From Nocardia fusca NBRC 14340 (GTDB taxonomy: Bacteria > Actinomycetota > Actinomycetes > Mycobacteriales > Mycobacteriaceae), in the NCBI RefSeq assembly GCF_001618425.1, contig NZ_BDCU01000069.1:1-62146 (forward strand): a stretch of DNA of 62,146 nucleotides, written 5' to 3'. Below, piece by piece: positions 49,711-57,993 of the stretch; the stretch's first letter is position 1; each line of letters begins with the position of its first letter. The notes below the pieces were generated by a model. It saw nothing but the letters and a program-made list of their open reading frames with translations, did not search any database and was not told the origin of the DNA. Position numbers and translations under genes: made by a program.

Positions 49711-50612
49711 CGGTTCCTCACGGATAGGTGAGTGGCGTTGCGGATCCTGTGCAGGCGGCGTTCGATCGCTTTGGAGGTCACACTCATCAGGTGCGCAATC
49801 TCGGCGTGCGTGTATCCGCATGCATGTGCCCACAGCACCAGCCGATCCGTCTCGGGCATGGCGGCCAGGCAATCGAGCAGCACGATGCGGTCGGTCACGA
49901 TGTCGGCGGGGTCAGTCCCCAGTTCCGATCCCCACAGCACCGTGGTCCCTGACACCCCCGCCTCGATCACCTCGTCGTAGAGGTCTGCGCTGCTGTGGTG
50001 GGCAGTCCACCACCGATGCTCCTTGGCGAACATCGAAACGAATGCAATCAGGCACCCCTCAACGAAGTACGAACTCAGTGAGCGTCCTTTGCGGGGATCC
50101 CAGCCGGTGCCCGCGGCCAGGCCCTGCTGCAACTTCTCCAGAGCCGCGGCCACCACGTGTGCGATTATCTCCTCGCGGTAGACCTGGTCGCCGGCCAACC
50201 GCTGCCGCCCGGTCGGCCAGTCCGGGATCCCGAGGTATCTGCTCGACAGCTTTTCGTGTATTGCACCGCTGCAGATCCACGACTCCAGCACCTGCCACGC
50301 ATACGCAGCTACTCTTTCGGCCACCATCTCCCACACCAGCCCTCGGGCGCCGTGCCGGACAAGAGCGTCGAACAAGTCGTAGTCGCCCTGCGCACGGTTC
50401 AGAGCCTCCAAAGCCGCGGCCAGCAATGTCGCCGCTCCCTCCTCGCGGCTATCTGCGGGCTCGCCGTCCAAGACACCCAGGTCCTGTGCGACCACGTCGA
50501 CGTCATGATCCCGGAGAACGCCCTCGCCGACTTTCTCCGGGAACGTGGCGTCGACGGGGCCAGGATCGGACATGCTGCCGCTCCGGACAGCATCGAAGCC
50601 CGCTGTACCCAT
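49707..50612 (-). CDS. Sigma-70-like (ECF-type) RNA polymerase sigma factor
   Basis: A 301-residue protein. WDPRKGRSLSSYFVEGCLIA and FVSMFAKEHRWW resemble sigma region 2. LLDCLAAMPETDRLVLWAHA, GYTHAEIAHLMSVTSKAIER and RLHRIRN are a clear region 4 helix-turn-helix. The long N-terminal part (about 100 residues) is not typical of minimal ECF factors. GGAGG lies seven bases before ATG 50612. It overlaps the downstream Cys-containing gene and is divergent from a DUF6283 gene. Its accessory location suggests it serves genes of a mobile region. Confidence 0.78.
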   Translation of the reverse strand: MGTAGFDAVRSGSMSDPGPVDATFPEKVGEGVLRDHDVDVVAQDLGVLDGEPADSREEGAATLLAAALEALNRAQGDYDLFDALVRHGARGLVWEMVAERVAAYAWQVLESWICSGAIHEKLSSRYLGIPDWPTGRQRLAGDQVYREEIIAHVVAAALEKLQQGLAAGTGWDPRKGRSLSSYFVEGCLIAFVSMFAKEHRWWTAHHSSADLYDEVIEAGVSGTTVLWGSELGTDPADIVTDRIVLLDCLAAMPETDRLVLWAHACGYTHAEIAHLMSVTSKAIERRLHRIRNATHLSVRNR

Positions 50613-50847
50613 TCATTTCCTCCTCCACGAACCCACTCCGAGCCCGGCCCACAGCCGGATCCGTAACCCTGCCTCTGCACACACGGTCCTCAGGGTTATA
50701 GGCCTCGACCGCCGGAATCCCCCCCACCCATGAAGAAATTCGTCGATCGATCTCGTCGATGTGTGACCAAAGGAGCCGCGACGCGACTCCTCCGCCAGAC
50801 ATAGATACAGTCATCTCCTACTGTCGCCCCGACCACGAGACAGCACC

Positions 50848-51342
50848 ATGAGACCCTCTCACGACGAAACGGCCACATCGGAGGGCATCGGACCTCCGGC
50901 GCCGCGTCCCTGTACGGCATGCCCCTACCGCCAGGATGTACCCGGTGCAGTCTGGCATGCCGATGAGTACGACAAGCTCCGTGAATACGACAAGCACACC
51001 GCGCTACAGCCGGGCCGGCTGTTCCAATGTCACGTTGCCGATGCCGACAGCGAAAACAGGCGCCTTTGCGCCGGATGGTGCGGCTGCCATGGCGAGGAAC
51101 TCCTCGCATTGCGTCTCGCCCTGCTCGATGGACGGATCAGCGCGGCGACCTACCAGCAAGCCGCGAATTATCAGTCGCCCACACCGCTGTTCAGCTCCGG
51201 CACCGAGGCTGCCGATCACGGACAAGCCGACATTGATCGCCCCAGCCCCGAGGCGCTTCGCGCCATGGACAAAATCAGCCGCGCACGTTCCGACTTGATC
51301 AGCGATCCGCCACCACCAGAGCCAAAGATCACCTCGACCTAG
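50848..51342 (+). CDS. DUF6283 family protein
   Basis: A 164-residue protein with the Cys-rich core CTACPYRQDVPGAVWHADEY, LFQCHVADADSENRRLCAGW and CGCHGEELLALRLALLDGRI. The C..C..CH..C.GC spacing suggests metal binding, as in DUF6283, an uncharacterised family frequent on actinomycete plasmids and phages. It is divergent from the sigma factor gene. No function is known to me. Confidence 0.75.
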   Translation: MRPSHDETATSEGIGPPAPRPCTACPYRQDVPGAVWHADEYDKLREYDKHTALQPGRLFQCHVADADSENRRLCAGWCGCHGEELLALRLALLDGRISAATYQQAANYQSPTPLFSSGTEAADHGQADIDRPSPEALRAMDKISRARSDLISDPPPPEPKITST

Positions 51343-51850
51343 ACCGAAACTGCCTGCTCCGGCCAGCCCTGCACAAAGGTCAACCCTGGCGCCCCATTAT
51401 CTGCTTCGCGACCGCTATTAATGCGAATATCGCAATATCGGCAGATGCTGCTTTGCTTACGCCGAGTAAGCGACGAGCCGACTCACCAGCATCATCCCCT
51501 GAAACATCAGATTCCCCGGCGGCCTGAACAGATAGCCCGGCGGACCCGCACTGGAATGCCAATCGCAACTCAACTGCACATCGTTGCCGTCAGCCCGAAC
51601 CAGCCCCCTCTCCACCATCTGGGGGTCTCTCGGACCTCGCGGCGATCAACTGCCAGACCCCTCTGCGACCTGCGTCGGCATAACCTGCAAACCCAGTAGC
51701 AACAGTGCGGATAGTCCACAGACCGGGCATCGCCAGCAACACTCAGCGCGCACGAAACTGGGACAATTCGGAGGGCTCTATTCGTCCCGGCTCAAGAATG
51801 CGAAGTGAGCAGGACCACCAACCCGCCGGACGGTGAGCGACAACTACAAA
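51343..51850. other. 508-bp region without a recognised gene
   Basis: Short frames exist on both strands (for example 51380-51568 minus, 62 codons), but none resembles a known protein or has a good ribosome site. I see no clear repeat or RNA gene. Confidence 0.5.
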
Positions 51851-52177
51851 TCAATCTGCCGCGCGCCGATATGCATCCAGCACAGCGGACGGTATCCGGC
51901 CGCGGGCGGGAACATCGTGCCCGTTTCGGCGCGCCCACTCACGGACTGCGCTCGCATCCTTGCGTTGCCTCACCGCTGGCATCTTCGCGCGACTGCGGCC
52001 GCCGATCTTCCGTGCGTGGGGGATCCACTTGTCCAGCCCTGCGCGTAGTTCTCGCGCATTCGCCTCGGACAAATCAATCTCGTAGGCCACCCCGTCGATG
52101 CCGAATGAGACGGTTTCGGCCGCAGCCGACGAACCATCCACATCGTCAATCACGGTGACTACAACCTTGCGCGCCAC
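51851..52177 (-). CDS. lsr2: Lsr2-family nucleoid-associated protein
   Basis: A 108-residue Lsr2. The N-terminal oligomerisation strand region is ARKVVVTVIDDVDGS, then VSFGIDGVAYEIDLSEANAR. The C-terminal DNA-binding domain has SAVREWARRNGHDVPARGRI with the RGR AT-hook-like motif, ending VLDAYRRA. GTG 52177 has GGAGG ten bases upstream. Lsr2 is the actinobacterial H-NS analogue that silences AT-rich foreign DNA. The presence of this copy among recombinase genes suggests an element-borne paralogue that hides the element's own genes. Confidence 0.9.
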   Translation of the reverse strand: MARKVVVTVIDDVDGSSAAAETVSFGIDGVAYEIDLSEANARELRAGLDKWIPHARKIGGRSRAKMPAVRQRKDASAVREWARRNGHDVPARGRIPSAVLDAYRRAAD

Positions 52178-52476
52178 GACGCCACACCCTCCACTAGCCA
52201 AGCCATGACCAACCCCGCTTCGCTCCGACACCTTAGCAGCCACATCTTCTGCCAGCGACGTGGCCAGTGCATAAGCTCCGGGAGACCTACTGACAGCTGT
52301 AGGGGTCCGTGCTCGGGCATACGCTTGGACACCCGGGAACCTGTGAGATTCTAGGCGTACCGAAGTAGCCGTTCACCAAGCAAGCCCAGATTGCCGCGAC
52401 GCCTCGCGCGGTGGACTCCCGGACGTCTTCGAGCCACATCCGGAACCTCCACAGTCCCTGGATCGCACACGACCGT
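52178..52476. other. Intergenic region between recombinase and lsr2
   Basis: About 300 bases with no convincing gene, tRNA or long repeat. It would contain the lsr2 promoter and the 3' end of the recombinase transcript. Confidence 0.4.
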
Positions 52477-53565
52477 CTACACAGCTTCGGCACCATGCCT
52501 CTCGGATATTGATCCAGCGGCCGTACCCCCTTCTCGTTCCATAAATCCGATCCTGCCCATACCAGGCGCAAGGGGGTGAGGTTGTCCGGTCACTGCCACA
52601 AGCGCTTCAGCACACTCCACTAAGGATGCTTTCGTGTAGATCGGGGTTGCGGTCGTCCCAGGGTCCTGGTGTGCCGCGTATCTCCGGGCCACAGCCTCTC
52701 CATACGTGCGTTCAACAAAGGTCAGGGTAGTGTGCCGCAGCCAGTGCACGGTCACACCTTTCGCTTCTGCCCAAGCGAGATGCTGGTGAAACCGGCCGTG
52801 GAGGTTGTCATAGCGGCGATCGGTAATCGGTTTCCCGCCGCGAGTTCTCAGCACCTGATGTCCCGGAGCTCCGGCACCACGCCGGTCGACATGCTCGAGC
52901 AATCGCAACATGAGAAGCGGCGAGATCGGATGCCAGGTATCAACCCCACCCTTGTGGTGCAGCAGAACAGTGCAATCGTCGACGCTGAGGTCATCGACAC
53001 GCAACCTCAGGGCTGCCCGGCGACGACAAGCGGTCTCGACATGTAGGCGCACAATCAACGCGTCCAGTTCGCCATCGTTACCGGTTTCGGCAGCAACGCG
53101 CCCCAGCTCGGACACTTGCTGGGGGGTCAGCGCATGGCGAGTGCTCTCCAGCTTGCGTGGCATCGGTACCTTCGCTGCGGGATTCGACGCTGGCGCGATC
53201 AAGCCGTCCATCTCGGCCAATCGATACAGCCGCCGTACACCATGCAGGAAGTTTCGGGCCGCAGCGTTACCCCCGCGCCAGTTCGACCTCACTACCGCGC
53301 CGGCTTTGTACCGGTTCATCAGCTGCAAAATCTCCGTGGGAGTTGGCTCGTCCAAGGATCGTGAACCCCATGCTTCACGTAGCACGCGCCAGCAGGCTCC
53401 ATAGGATTCCCGCTGCGCTCCGGACTCTGCTTCGAGCATCTGAGGGATGAACTCGTCAAAGGTCGGAGCCTTCGCCACGACTGGCTCAGCGGCGTCCCGG
53501 ACCACCGTCAGCCCCAGCCGGGAAACAGCCTGCAGCAATTCGGCCACTTCGGAGTCCCGCATCAT
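52477..53565 (-). CDS. Tyrosine recombinase, module 1
   Basis: A 362-residue site-specific recombinase. An N-terminal SAM-like arm (TFDEFIPQMLEAESG, RNFLHGVRRLYRLAEMDGLI) precedes the catalytic domain. There the Arg in VETACRRRAALRLRVDDL, HWLRHTTLTFVERTYG (H-x-x-R), His in YAAHQDPG and Tyr in TPIYTKASL make the usual set. The ATG at 53565 overlaps the stop of the AbrB-like gene (ATGA), which I prefer over ATG 53598. It is paralogous to the recombinase at 55270; both end in VTGQPHPLA or LTGEPHPLA. Confidence 0.85.
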   Translation of the reverse strand: MMRDSEVAELLQAVSRLGLTVVRDAAEPVVAKAPTFDEFIPQMLEAESGAQRESYGACWRVLREAWGSRSLDEPTPTEILQLMNRYKAGAVVRSNWRGGNAAARNFLHGVRRLYRLAEMDGLIAPASNPAAKVPMPRKLESTRHALTPQQVSELGRVAAETGNDGELDALIVRLHVETACRRRAALRLRVDDLSVDDCTVLLHHKGGVDTWHPISPLLMLRLLEHVDRRGAGAPGHQVLRTRGGKPITDRRYDNLHGRFHQHLAWAEAKGVTVHWLRHTTLTFVERTYGEAVARRYAAHQDPGTTATPIYTKASLVECAEALVAVTGQPHPLAPGMGRIGFMEREGGTAAGSISERHGAEAV

Positions 53566-54017
53566 CGGCGCCGACCAAGGCCGGGGGTGTATCCACACAA
53601 CGCTGCCGCCAGGGCGCGCGGCGGATATACCCTGAGCACCTCGTCGTCCAGCGAGGCGGCCAGCAATACTCGGTCGCCTGCGTACAGTCCGATGCGGTTA
53701 CGGATCCTGGAAGGCAGGACGACAAAACCGGACTTCGGCGTTCGGCGGCCGTGCCGCGAACGTCGTATGACGACCAGCCCGTGCTGCACCTCTATCGATA
53801 CCGTCTGCCCGGGAGTCCAACCGAGTTGGCGTACGGTGGACCGGGCGGCGAGCCTGCCTCGCTCATCAATCGAGGTGACCGAGCAATGGAGTTCGCCACA
53901 CTCCGGTTGCGCCGAGATCGCTGGATACAGGAAGTCCGCCGCCAAGCTCGCAGGCGGCAACTTCTCTGAGGCACTCGCCTGGTAAAGGCCCTCATCAAGT
54001 CGCTCGGGCGAGCTCAT
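53562..54017 (-). CDS. AbrB/SpoVT-like DNA-binding protein, module 1
   Basis: A 151-residue protein with two swapped-hairpin-like units: SVTSIDERGRLAARSTVRQL with GWTPGQTVSIEVQHGLVVIR, and KSGFVVLPSRIRNRIGLYAG with DRVLLAASLDDEVLRVYPP. This is the AbrB/MazE type pattern. A paralogue is encoded at 54775 in the opposite orientation, also directly before a recombinase. The start at 54017 is the family-like choice; the frame is open to 54461. It may regulate the recombinase or shape the DNA synapse; this is inference from pairing. Confidence 0.7.
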   Translation of the reverse strand: MSSPERLDEGLYQASASEKLPPASLAADFLYPAISAQPECGELHCSVTSIDERGRLAARSTVRQLGWTPGQTVSIEVQHGLVVIRRSRHGRRTPKSGFVVLPSRIRNRIGLYAGDRVLLAASLDDEVLRVYPPRALAAALCGYTPGLGRRR

Positions 54018-54774
54018 GCCCCACTCTCCAGCCCAATCAGAAGCCCCACACGGACACACTGATCGGAGAACAGACTTCTTCGGCGCAGCCTCATCCACAT
54101 ATCGGCATGCCCAGATTTCCTCGGCATCAGGCAGTGGACGACCTTGACGCTTGGGCAGCTGATCCCTGTACGAGCAGCTACCGAGGTCCCACCAAGGATG
54201 TGGCTCGCATATCCGCAGTATGAGAAGCCCCGGCCTCGGACCGGAACCGCTAGCGGATCGCAGGACAGTCTGGATGTGACCAGAAACGGACAGACAACTG
54301 AGATACAAGACAAAGCACACCGCTTTCAGCCCTGTCAGCTCACGTCCCCAAATCAAGCATACACGCTGCAATCCGGGCCGGTAACGCCGAAGGGCAGTAG
54401 ACAGTCGCGCGACACAGCGTTGATGTTCCGCTGCAGACTCGATCCCCCGCACCGAATGCAACCCTCTGTTCAGACCGGCGTCGCATCATCCCAAGAGTGC
54501 CATCTCCTCATCACTTGACATCCCCGCCAAAAGTTTCCGCCTGTTTCACCCAAGGAAACGTTATGTAGTCCCCCCTCGCGCACAAAAAGGTGGTGAACGC
54601 ACCCCCTCCGACCGAAAGGTGTTCAAGTACCACTTGAACACCGTCTGGAGGATCTGTGTTCGCCCGTGTCCGCCTTCGTTATTGCGCCGCTGAACTGCGG
54701 CGATATGTTGGCCGCAATCTACTCCCCGTCCGCCTGGTAGGGGTTGTTTTCACCACCTTCGGCGGTGGTTCCCG
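54018..54774. other. 757-bp divergent spacer between the two AbrB/recombinase modules
   Basis: No convincing gene. It must hold promoters for both modules. The main structure is the perfect dyad at 54618-54642. Short A/T-richer patches (for example AAACGTTATG near 54566) contrast with the surrounding GC-rich DNA. Confidence 0.5.
54618..54642. repeat. Perfect 25-bp dyad (operator or recombination core)
   Basis: GGTGTTCAAGT (54618-54628) and ACTTGAACACC (54632-54642) are exact reverse complements around ACC. Two 11-base arms around a short spacer match the size of a tyrosine-recombinase core-type site or of an operator. No U-run follows, and no gene ends here, so a terminator is unlikely. Confidence 0.65.
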
Positions 54775-55209
54775 GTGATCGCACCTGTGATTCCGCCGCA
54801 GACACCGTGGCAGGAACAGGTCCACGGGCCGGACCCAGCACGGCGGGTGCCGCCGGTCGCCGATCGCGATGTGTGGGTCGGTGTGTCGAGAGTCGCCGAA
54901 GGCGGGCGGGTCACCGACAAACCGTTGCTGGACCGGCTGGGCTGGACGGCCCCGCTGCGCCTCGCAGTGGAGTACCGGGAGCCAGGCGTGCTGCTGGCCC
55001 GCCCTGACACCGCCGGTGCGGTGCGAGTGTCTCCGTCAGGGTATTTCCGGGTTCCGTACCGGTTGCGGCGGCCGGTGTTCCTCTCAATTGGCGACCGGGT
55101 GCTGCTGTTGAGCCGTCGCGGCGCGGACCGACTGCTGATCTGTCCTCCCACCGCGCTGGCGCAGTTCTTCGCCGAGCAGTTGGCCGGTTTGCAGGGGCAA
55201 GGCCGGTGA
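54775..55209 (+). CDS. AbrB/SpoVT-like DNA-binding protein, module 2
   Basis: A 144-residue protein aligned to the one at 53562: VSRVAEGGRVTDKPLLDRLG with WTAPLRLAVEYREPGVLLAR, then SPSGYFRVPYRLRRPVFLSI and GDRVLLLSRRGADRLLICPP. Shared landmarks are LGWT, the SG-x-x-x-(L/V)P..IRN-like strand and IGDRVLLLS/AGDRVLLAA. ATG 54775 or an upstream GTG could start it. It ends in TGA at 55207-55209, after which the same frame continues straight into the recombinase. Confidence 0.68.
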   Translation: MIAPVIPPQTPWQEQVHGPDPARRVPPVADRDVWVGVSRVAEGGRVTDKPLLDRLGWTAPLRLAVEYREPGVLLARPDTAGAVRVSPSGYFRVPYRLRRPVFLSIGDRVLLLSRRGADRLLICPPTALAQFFAEQLAGLQGQGR

Positions 55210-55269
55210 CGGCCGCCGGAGGCGGCGGTACGGGAGAGACCGGGGGCCGAGGCTCTGGCTGCTGCGCGG

Positions 55270-56271
55270 GTGGTGCTGGCACAGATGGGCATCTCCCCCG
55301 CCGATCTCCCCGCGCGGCCGATCCAGGTACCGACGTTCGCCGAGGTGATCCCGCAGGTTCGAGCCACCCTCATCCCGGGGACGCTGCGTACCTATAACAC
55401 TCACTTCGCTCGTCTGTTGGACCGGTGGCCCGATCGCCGCCTCGACGAGCCGGGCGTGGCCGAACTGCAAGCCATGGCGGTGGAGGTCGCCCGCAGCGCG
55501 GCCACGAACCGAGCGTCCCGGGGCGGGCGCGGCGCCGGCGAGAATTTCGTGGCCGCGGTGCGATGCCTGTACCGGTTCGCCGAGAACCGTTGGATCTCCC
55601 CTGCCGATAACCCGGCCCGCCGGATAGAGAAACCGGGCCGTCGTGCGTCGCAGCGGTTCGCGATCCCGGCGCCACAGCTGGCCGAGATTTGCCGTGTCGC
55701 GGCGATGACCGGCACAGATCCGGAGCTGGATTCGCTGATTCTGCGGCTGGTCACCGAAACCGCCTGCCGCCGCGGTGGCGCGCTGGCGTTGCGGCCGAAA
55801 GATCTGGACCCGGACCAGTGCCTGGTTTACCTGCGGGAGAAGGATGCAAGTGACCGCTGGCAACCGGTATCCCCCACGCTCATGCGATATCTGCTCACGC
55901 ACGCCGCTGAGCGCGGTAGCCCGCCCGAGGGGCAGTTGCTGCGATACAGCAACGGCCGCCCGATCACTTCCCGCCGCCTCGATCACCTGTGGAGGCGACT
56001 TGGCCAGGAACTACCGTGGGTCGCCGCCCAAGGCATCAGTACGCACTGGTTGCGCCACACCACGTTGACGTGGGTCGAGCGCACGTTCTCCTACGCGGTG
56101 GCCCGCGCCTACGCCGGCCACGACAGCAGAGCCAATGGTGTCACCACGACCTATGTGAAAGCCGACATCACCGAAGTGGCCGCCGCGGTCGCGGTACTGA
56201 CCGGTGAACCACACCCCCTGGCCGACCACCAGACGAACAGCACCCCGGCCCGGTGGTCACCTGCCCCGTGA
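55270..56271 (+). CDS. Tyrosine recombinase, module 2
   Basis: A 333-residue recombinase from GTG 55270. Catalytic-domain marks: Arg in VTETACRRGGALALRPKDL, STHWLRHTTLTWVERTF (H-x-x-R), His in YAGHDSRAN and Tyr in TTTYVKADI. It is homologous to the protein at 52477 throughout. The frame upstream of the start is open back to the TGA of the AbrB-like gene and encodes residues (RPGAEALAAARVVLAQMGIS) that match the N-terminus of the module 1 enzyme. The real start is therefore unclear and the N-terminus may have suffered a frameshift. No good ribosome site precedes GTG 55267/55270. Confidence 0.8.
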   Translation: MVLAQMGISPADLPARPIQVPTFAEVIPQVRATLIPGTLRTYNTHFARLLDRWPDRRLDEPGVAELQAMAVEVARSAATNRASRGGRGAGENFVAAVRCLYRFAENRWISPADNPARRIEKPGRRASQRFAIPAPQLAEICRVAAMTGTDPELDSLILRLVTETACRRGGALALRPKDLDPDQCLVYLREKDASDRWQPVSPTLMRYLLTHAAERGSPPEGQLLRYSNGRPITSRRLDHLWRRLGQELPWVAAQGISTHWLRHTTLTWVERTFSYAVARAYAGHDSRANGVTTTYVKADITEVAAAVAVLTGEPHPLADHQTNSTPARWSPAP

Positions 56272-56291
56272 CCGCAGAAGGGAATTGCTCT

Positions 56292-56771
56292 GTGCCCACC
56301 TCCAACACAACCAGCAACGAATCAACCACAGCCACCGATGAGCAGTCACCTCACGAACCGACCACAGGCCCCACCCCTGCACGCGGTCCCCGTGCGCACG
56401 GGTTCTTCTGGTCGGTACTCATCGCCGCCGCGGCAGTCAGCATCACCGGCAACGCCCTGCACGCGCTCCTACACGCGACCGCGTTGCCGGTGCTGGCGGC
56501 TGCAGTAGCGGTCATTCCGCCGTTGGCGCTGCTGGCCGCGGTCCACGGCGTCGCGCTGCTGCTGCGTGCGCACGCCCGCGCACGAGGCACCCACCTTGTC
56601 GCCACCGCGATGACCGCACTGATCGCAGCCGGTGCGTTCTGGCTGTCGTTCACCGCTCTGCGCGCGCTCGCAGTCACCGCCGGGATACCGGCCGGGGAAG
56701 CATGGCTGTGGCCGCTGATCATCGAAGGCTCCATTCTGTTGACTGCACCAATCCCTTGTCCCTTGCGGTAA
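56292..56771 (+). pseudogene. C-terminally truncated DUF2637 membrane protein
   Basis: GTG 56292 with AAGGGA upstream opens a Thr/Pro-rich start, then four hydrophobic stretches: FFWSVLIAAAAVSITGNALH, LAAAVAVIPPLALLAAVHGV, LVATAMTALIAAGAFWLSFT and AWLWPLIIEGSILL. This is DUF2637, found on actinomycete plasmids and integrative elements near transfer genes. Normally a final helix and a cytoplasmic tail follow PLIIEGSI; here the frame ends in TAPIPCPLR. The next gene begins 14 bases later, so it was probably cut by insertion of the following recombinase unit. Confidence 0.7.
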
Positions 56772-56784
56772 CGAAGGAGTTGGT

Positions 56785-57993
56785 GTGTCGGTGGATGGCG
56801 ATCTTCGTAGGTCTGTGATCGGTGGGTTGGTCGAGCTTCCCCGGGTCGGTGCGGTGGTCGCCGGGCCGGGGAAGCTTCCGCCGTTTGTGGTGGTAGACGC
56901 GGGGCAGCGGCCGGTGGAGCCTGCAGTGGCTTATCTGCGGGATCTGGCGTTGAGCGATGTGAGCCCGTTGACGTGTAAGAGCTACGCCTACGACCTGCTG
57001 CGCTGGTTCCGGTTGCTGTGGTTGTTGGAGGTGGGCTGGGACCACGCGACCGAGGCGGAAGTGGCGTTGCTGGTGGGGTGGCTGCGGAATGCACCGAATC
57101 CGCAGCGGGTCCGGCGCCGGGCCGGGGCCCCAGCGGCCGGGACGGTAAACATCCGGACGGGGAAACCCCTGCTGAAGGCGGGCTACGCGCCGCGGACGAT
57201 CAACCATTGCCTATCGGTGGTCTGGGGTTTTTATGCCTATAACGGCAGCTTCGGACGCGGCCCGGTCCTCAACCCGGTGCCGGAGTCGGCCGAGCGCCGC
57301 CAGGCGCTGCGGCACCTGAGCCCGGCGGAGCCGAAACCGGTGGTTCGGCGTGCCCGATTGCGGCAAAAGGTGCCGACAGCTGCGCCGCGGTCGATCCCTG
57401 ACGACCGGTGGGAGGAATTGTTCGACGCGATGCGCAACGACCGGGATCGGGCACTGCTGTTGTTCTACGTGTCGAGCGCGGCGCGGGCCAGCGAGCTGCT
57501 GGGTATCGGACTGCACGATATCGACTGGGCCGGGATGCGGATCTGGGTGATATCCAAGGGGACCAGGGCACGCCAGGACATCCCGGCCGATCCGCGGGCG
57601 TTCATCTACCTCGCCCGGTATTTCGAGGCCGAAGGGCTGCCGGTTGCGGACGAGCCGGTGTTCCGGACACTGCGCGGAGAGTCCCGGCCGGTGACCTATT
57701 GGGCGTTGCGGCGGATCCTGCAGCGCGCCAACGACCGCCTGGGCACGAACTGGACCTGTCACGACCTGCGTCATACCGCGGCGACACGACTGGTCGGTGA
57801 TCCGGAATTGACGCTGGTCGAGGTCCAGCGCATTCTGCGGCACGCGAATCTGGCCACGGTGAGCATCTACACCCCGGTGCGGGTGGAGGACATGTTCGAT
57901 CGGCTCCAGCAGCACTACGCCAGACCCCGGCCGCAACCGTCCTATCCGGCCGGCTACGCCGCCGACGATGTCGCGGTGGTGTTCGGTGCCTGA
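56785..57993 (+). CDS. tnpA: Tn554 TnpA-like tyrosine recombinase
   Basis: A 402-residue tyrosine recombinase. Catalytic residues: Arg in SSAARASELLGIGLHDIDW, Lys region VISKGTRARQDIP, HDLRHTAATRLVGD (H-x-x-R), His in ILRHANLATVS and Tyr in SIYTPVRVEDM. The N-terminal SAM-like domain reads LTCKSYAYDLLRWFRLLW. GTG 56785 has AAGGAG six bases upstream. Its end overlaps the start of the TnpB-like gene. It presumably catalyses strand exchange for the element. Confidence 0.85.
   Translation: MSVDGDLRRSVIGGLVELPRVGAVVAGPGKLPPFVVVDAGQRPVEPAVAYLRDLALSDVSPLTCKSYAYDLLRWFRLLWLLEVGWDHATEAEVALLVGWLRNAPNPQRVRRRAGAPAAGTVNIRTGKPLLKAGYAPRTINHCLSVVWGFYAYNGSFGRGPVLNPVPESAERRQALRHLSPAEPKPVVRRARLRQKVPTAAPRSIPDDRWEELFDAMRNDRDRALLLFYVSSAARASELLGIGLHDIDWAGMRIWVISKGTRARQDIPADPRAFIYLARYFEAEGLPVADEPVFRTLRGESRPVTYWALRRILQRANDRLGTNWTCHDLRHTAATRLVGDPELTLVEVQRILRHANLATVSIYTPVRVEDMFDRLQQHYARPRPQPSYPAGYAADDVAVVFGA

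Noticed and set aside
51380..51568. Small 62-codon minus-strand gene
   Set aside because: No recognised family, no clear ribosome site; kept as intergenic.
55207..55209. Possible selenocysteine TGA between the AbrB-like protein and recombinase
   Set aside because: No SECIS-like hairpin or selenoprotein family link is visible; a frame disruption or separate start is simpler.
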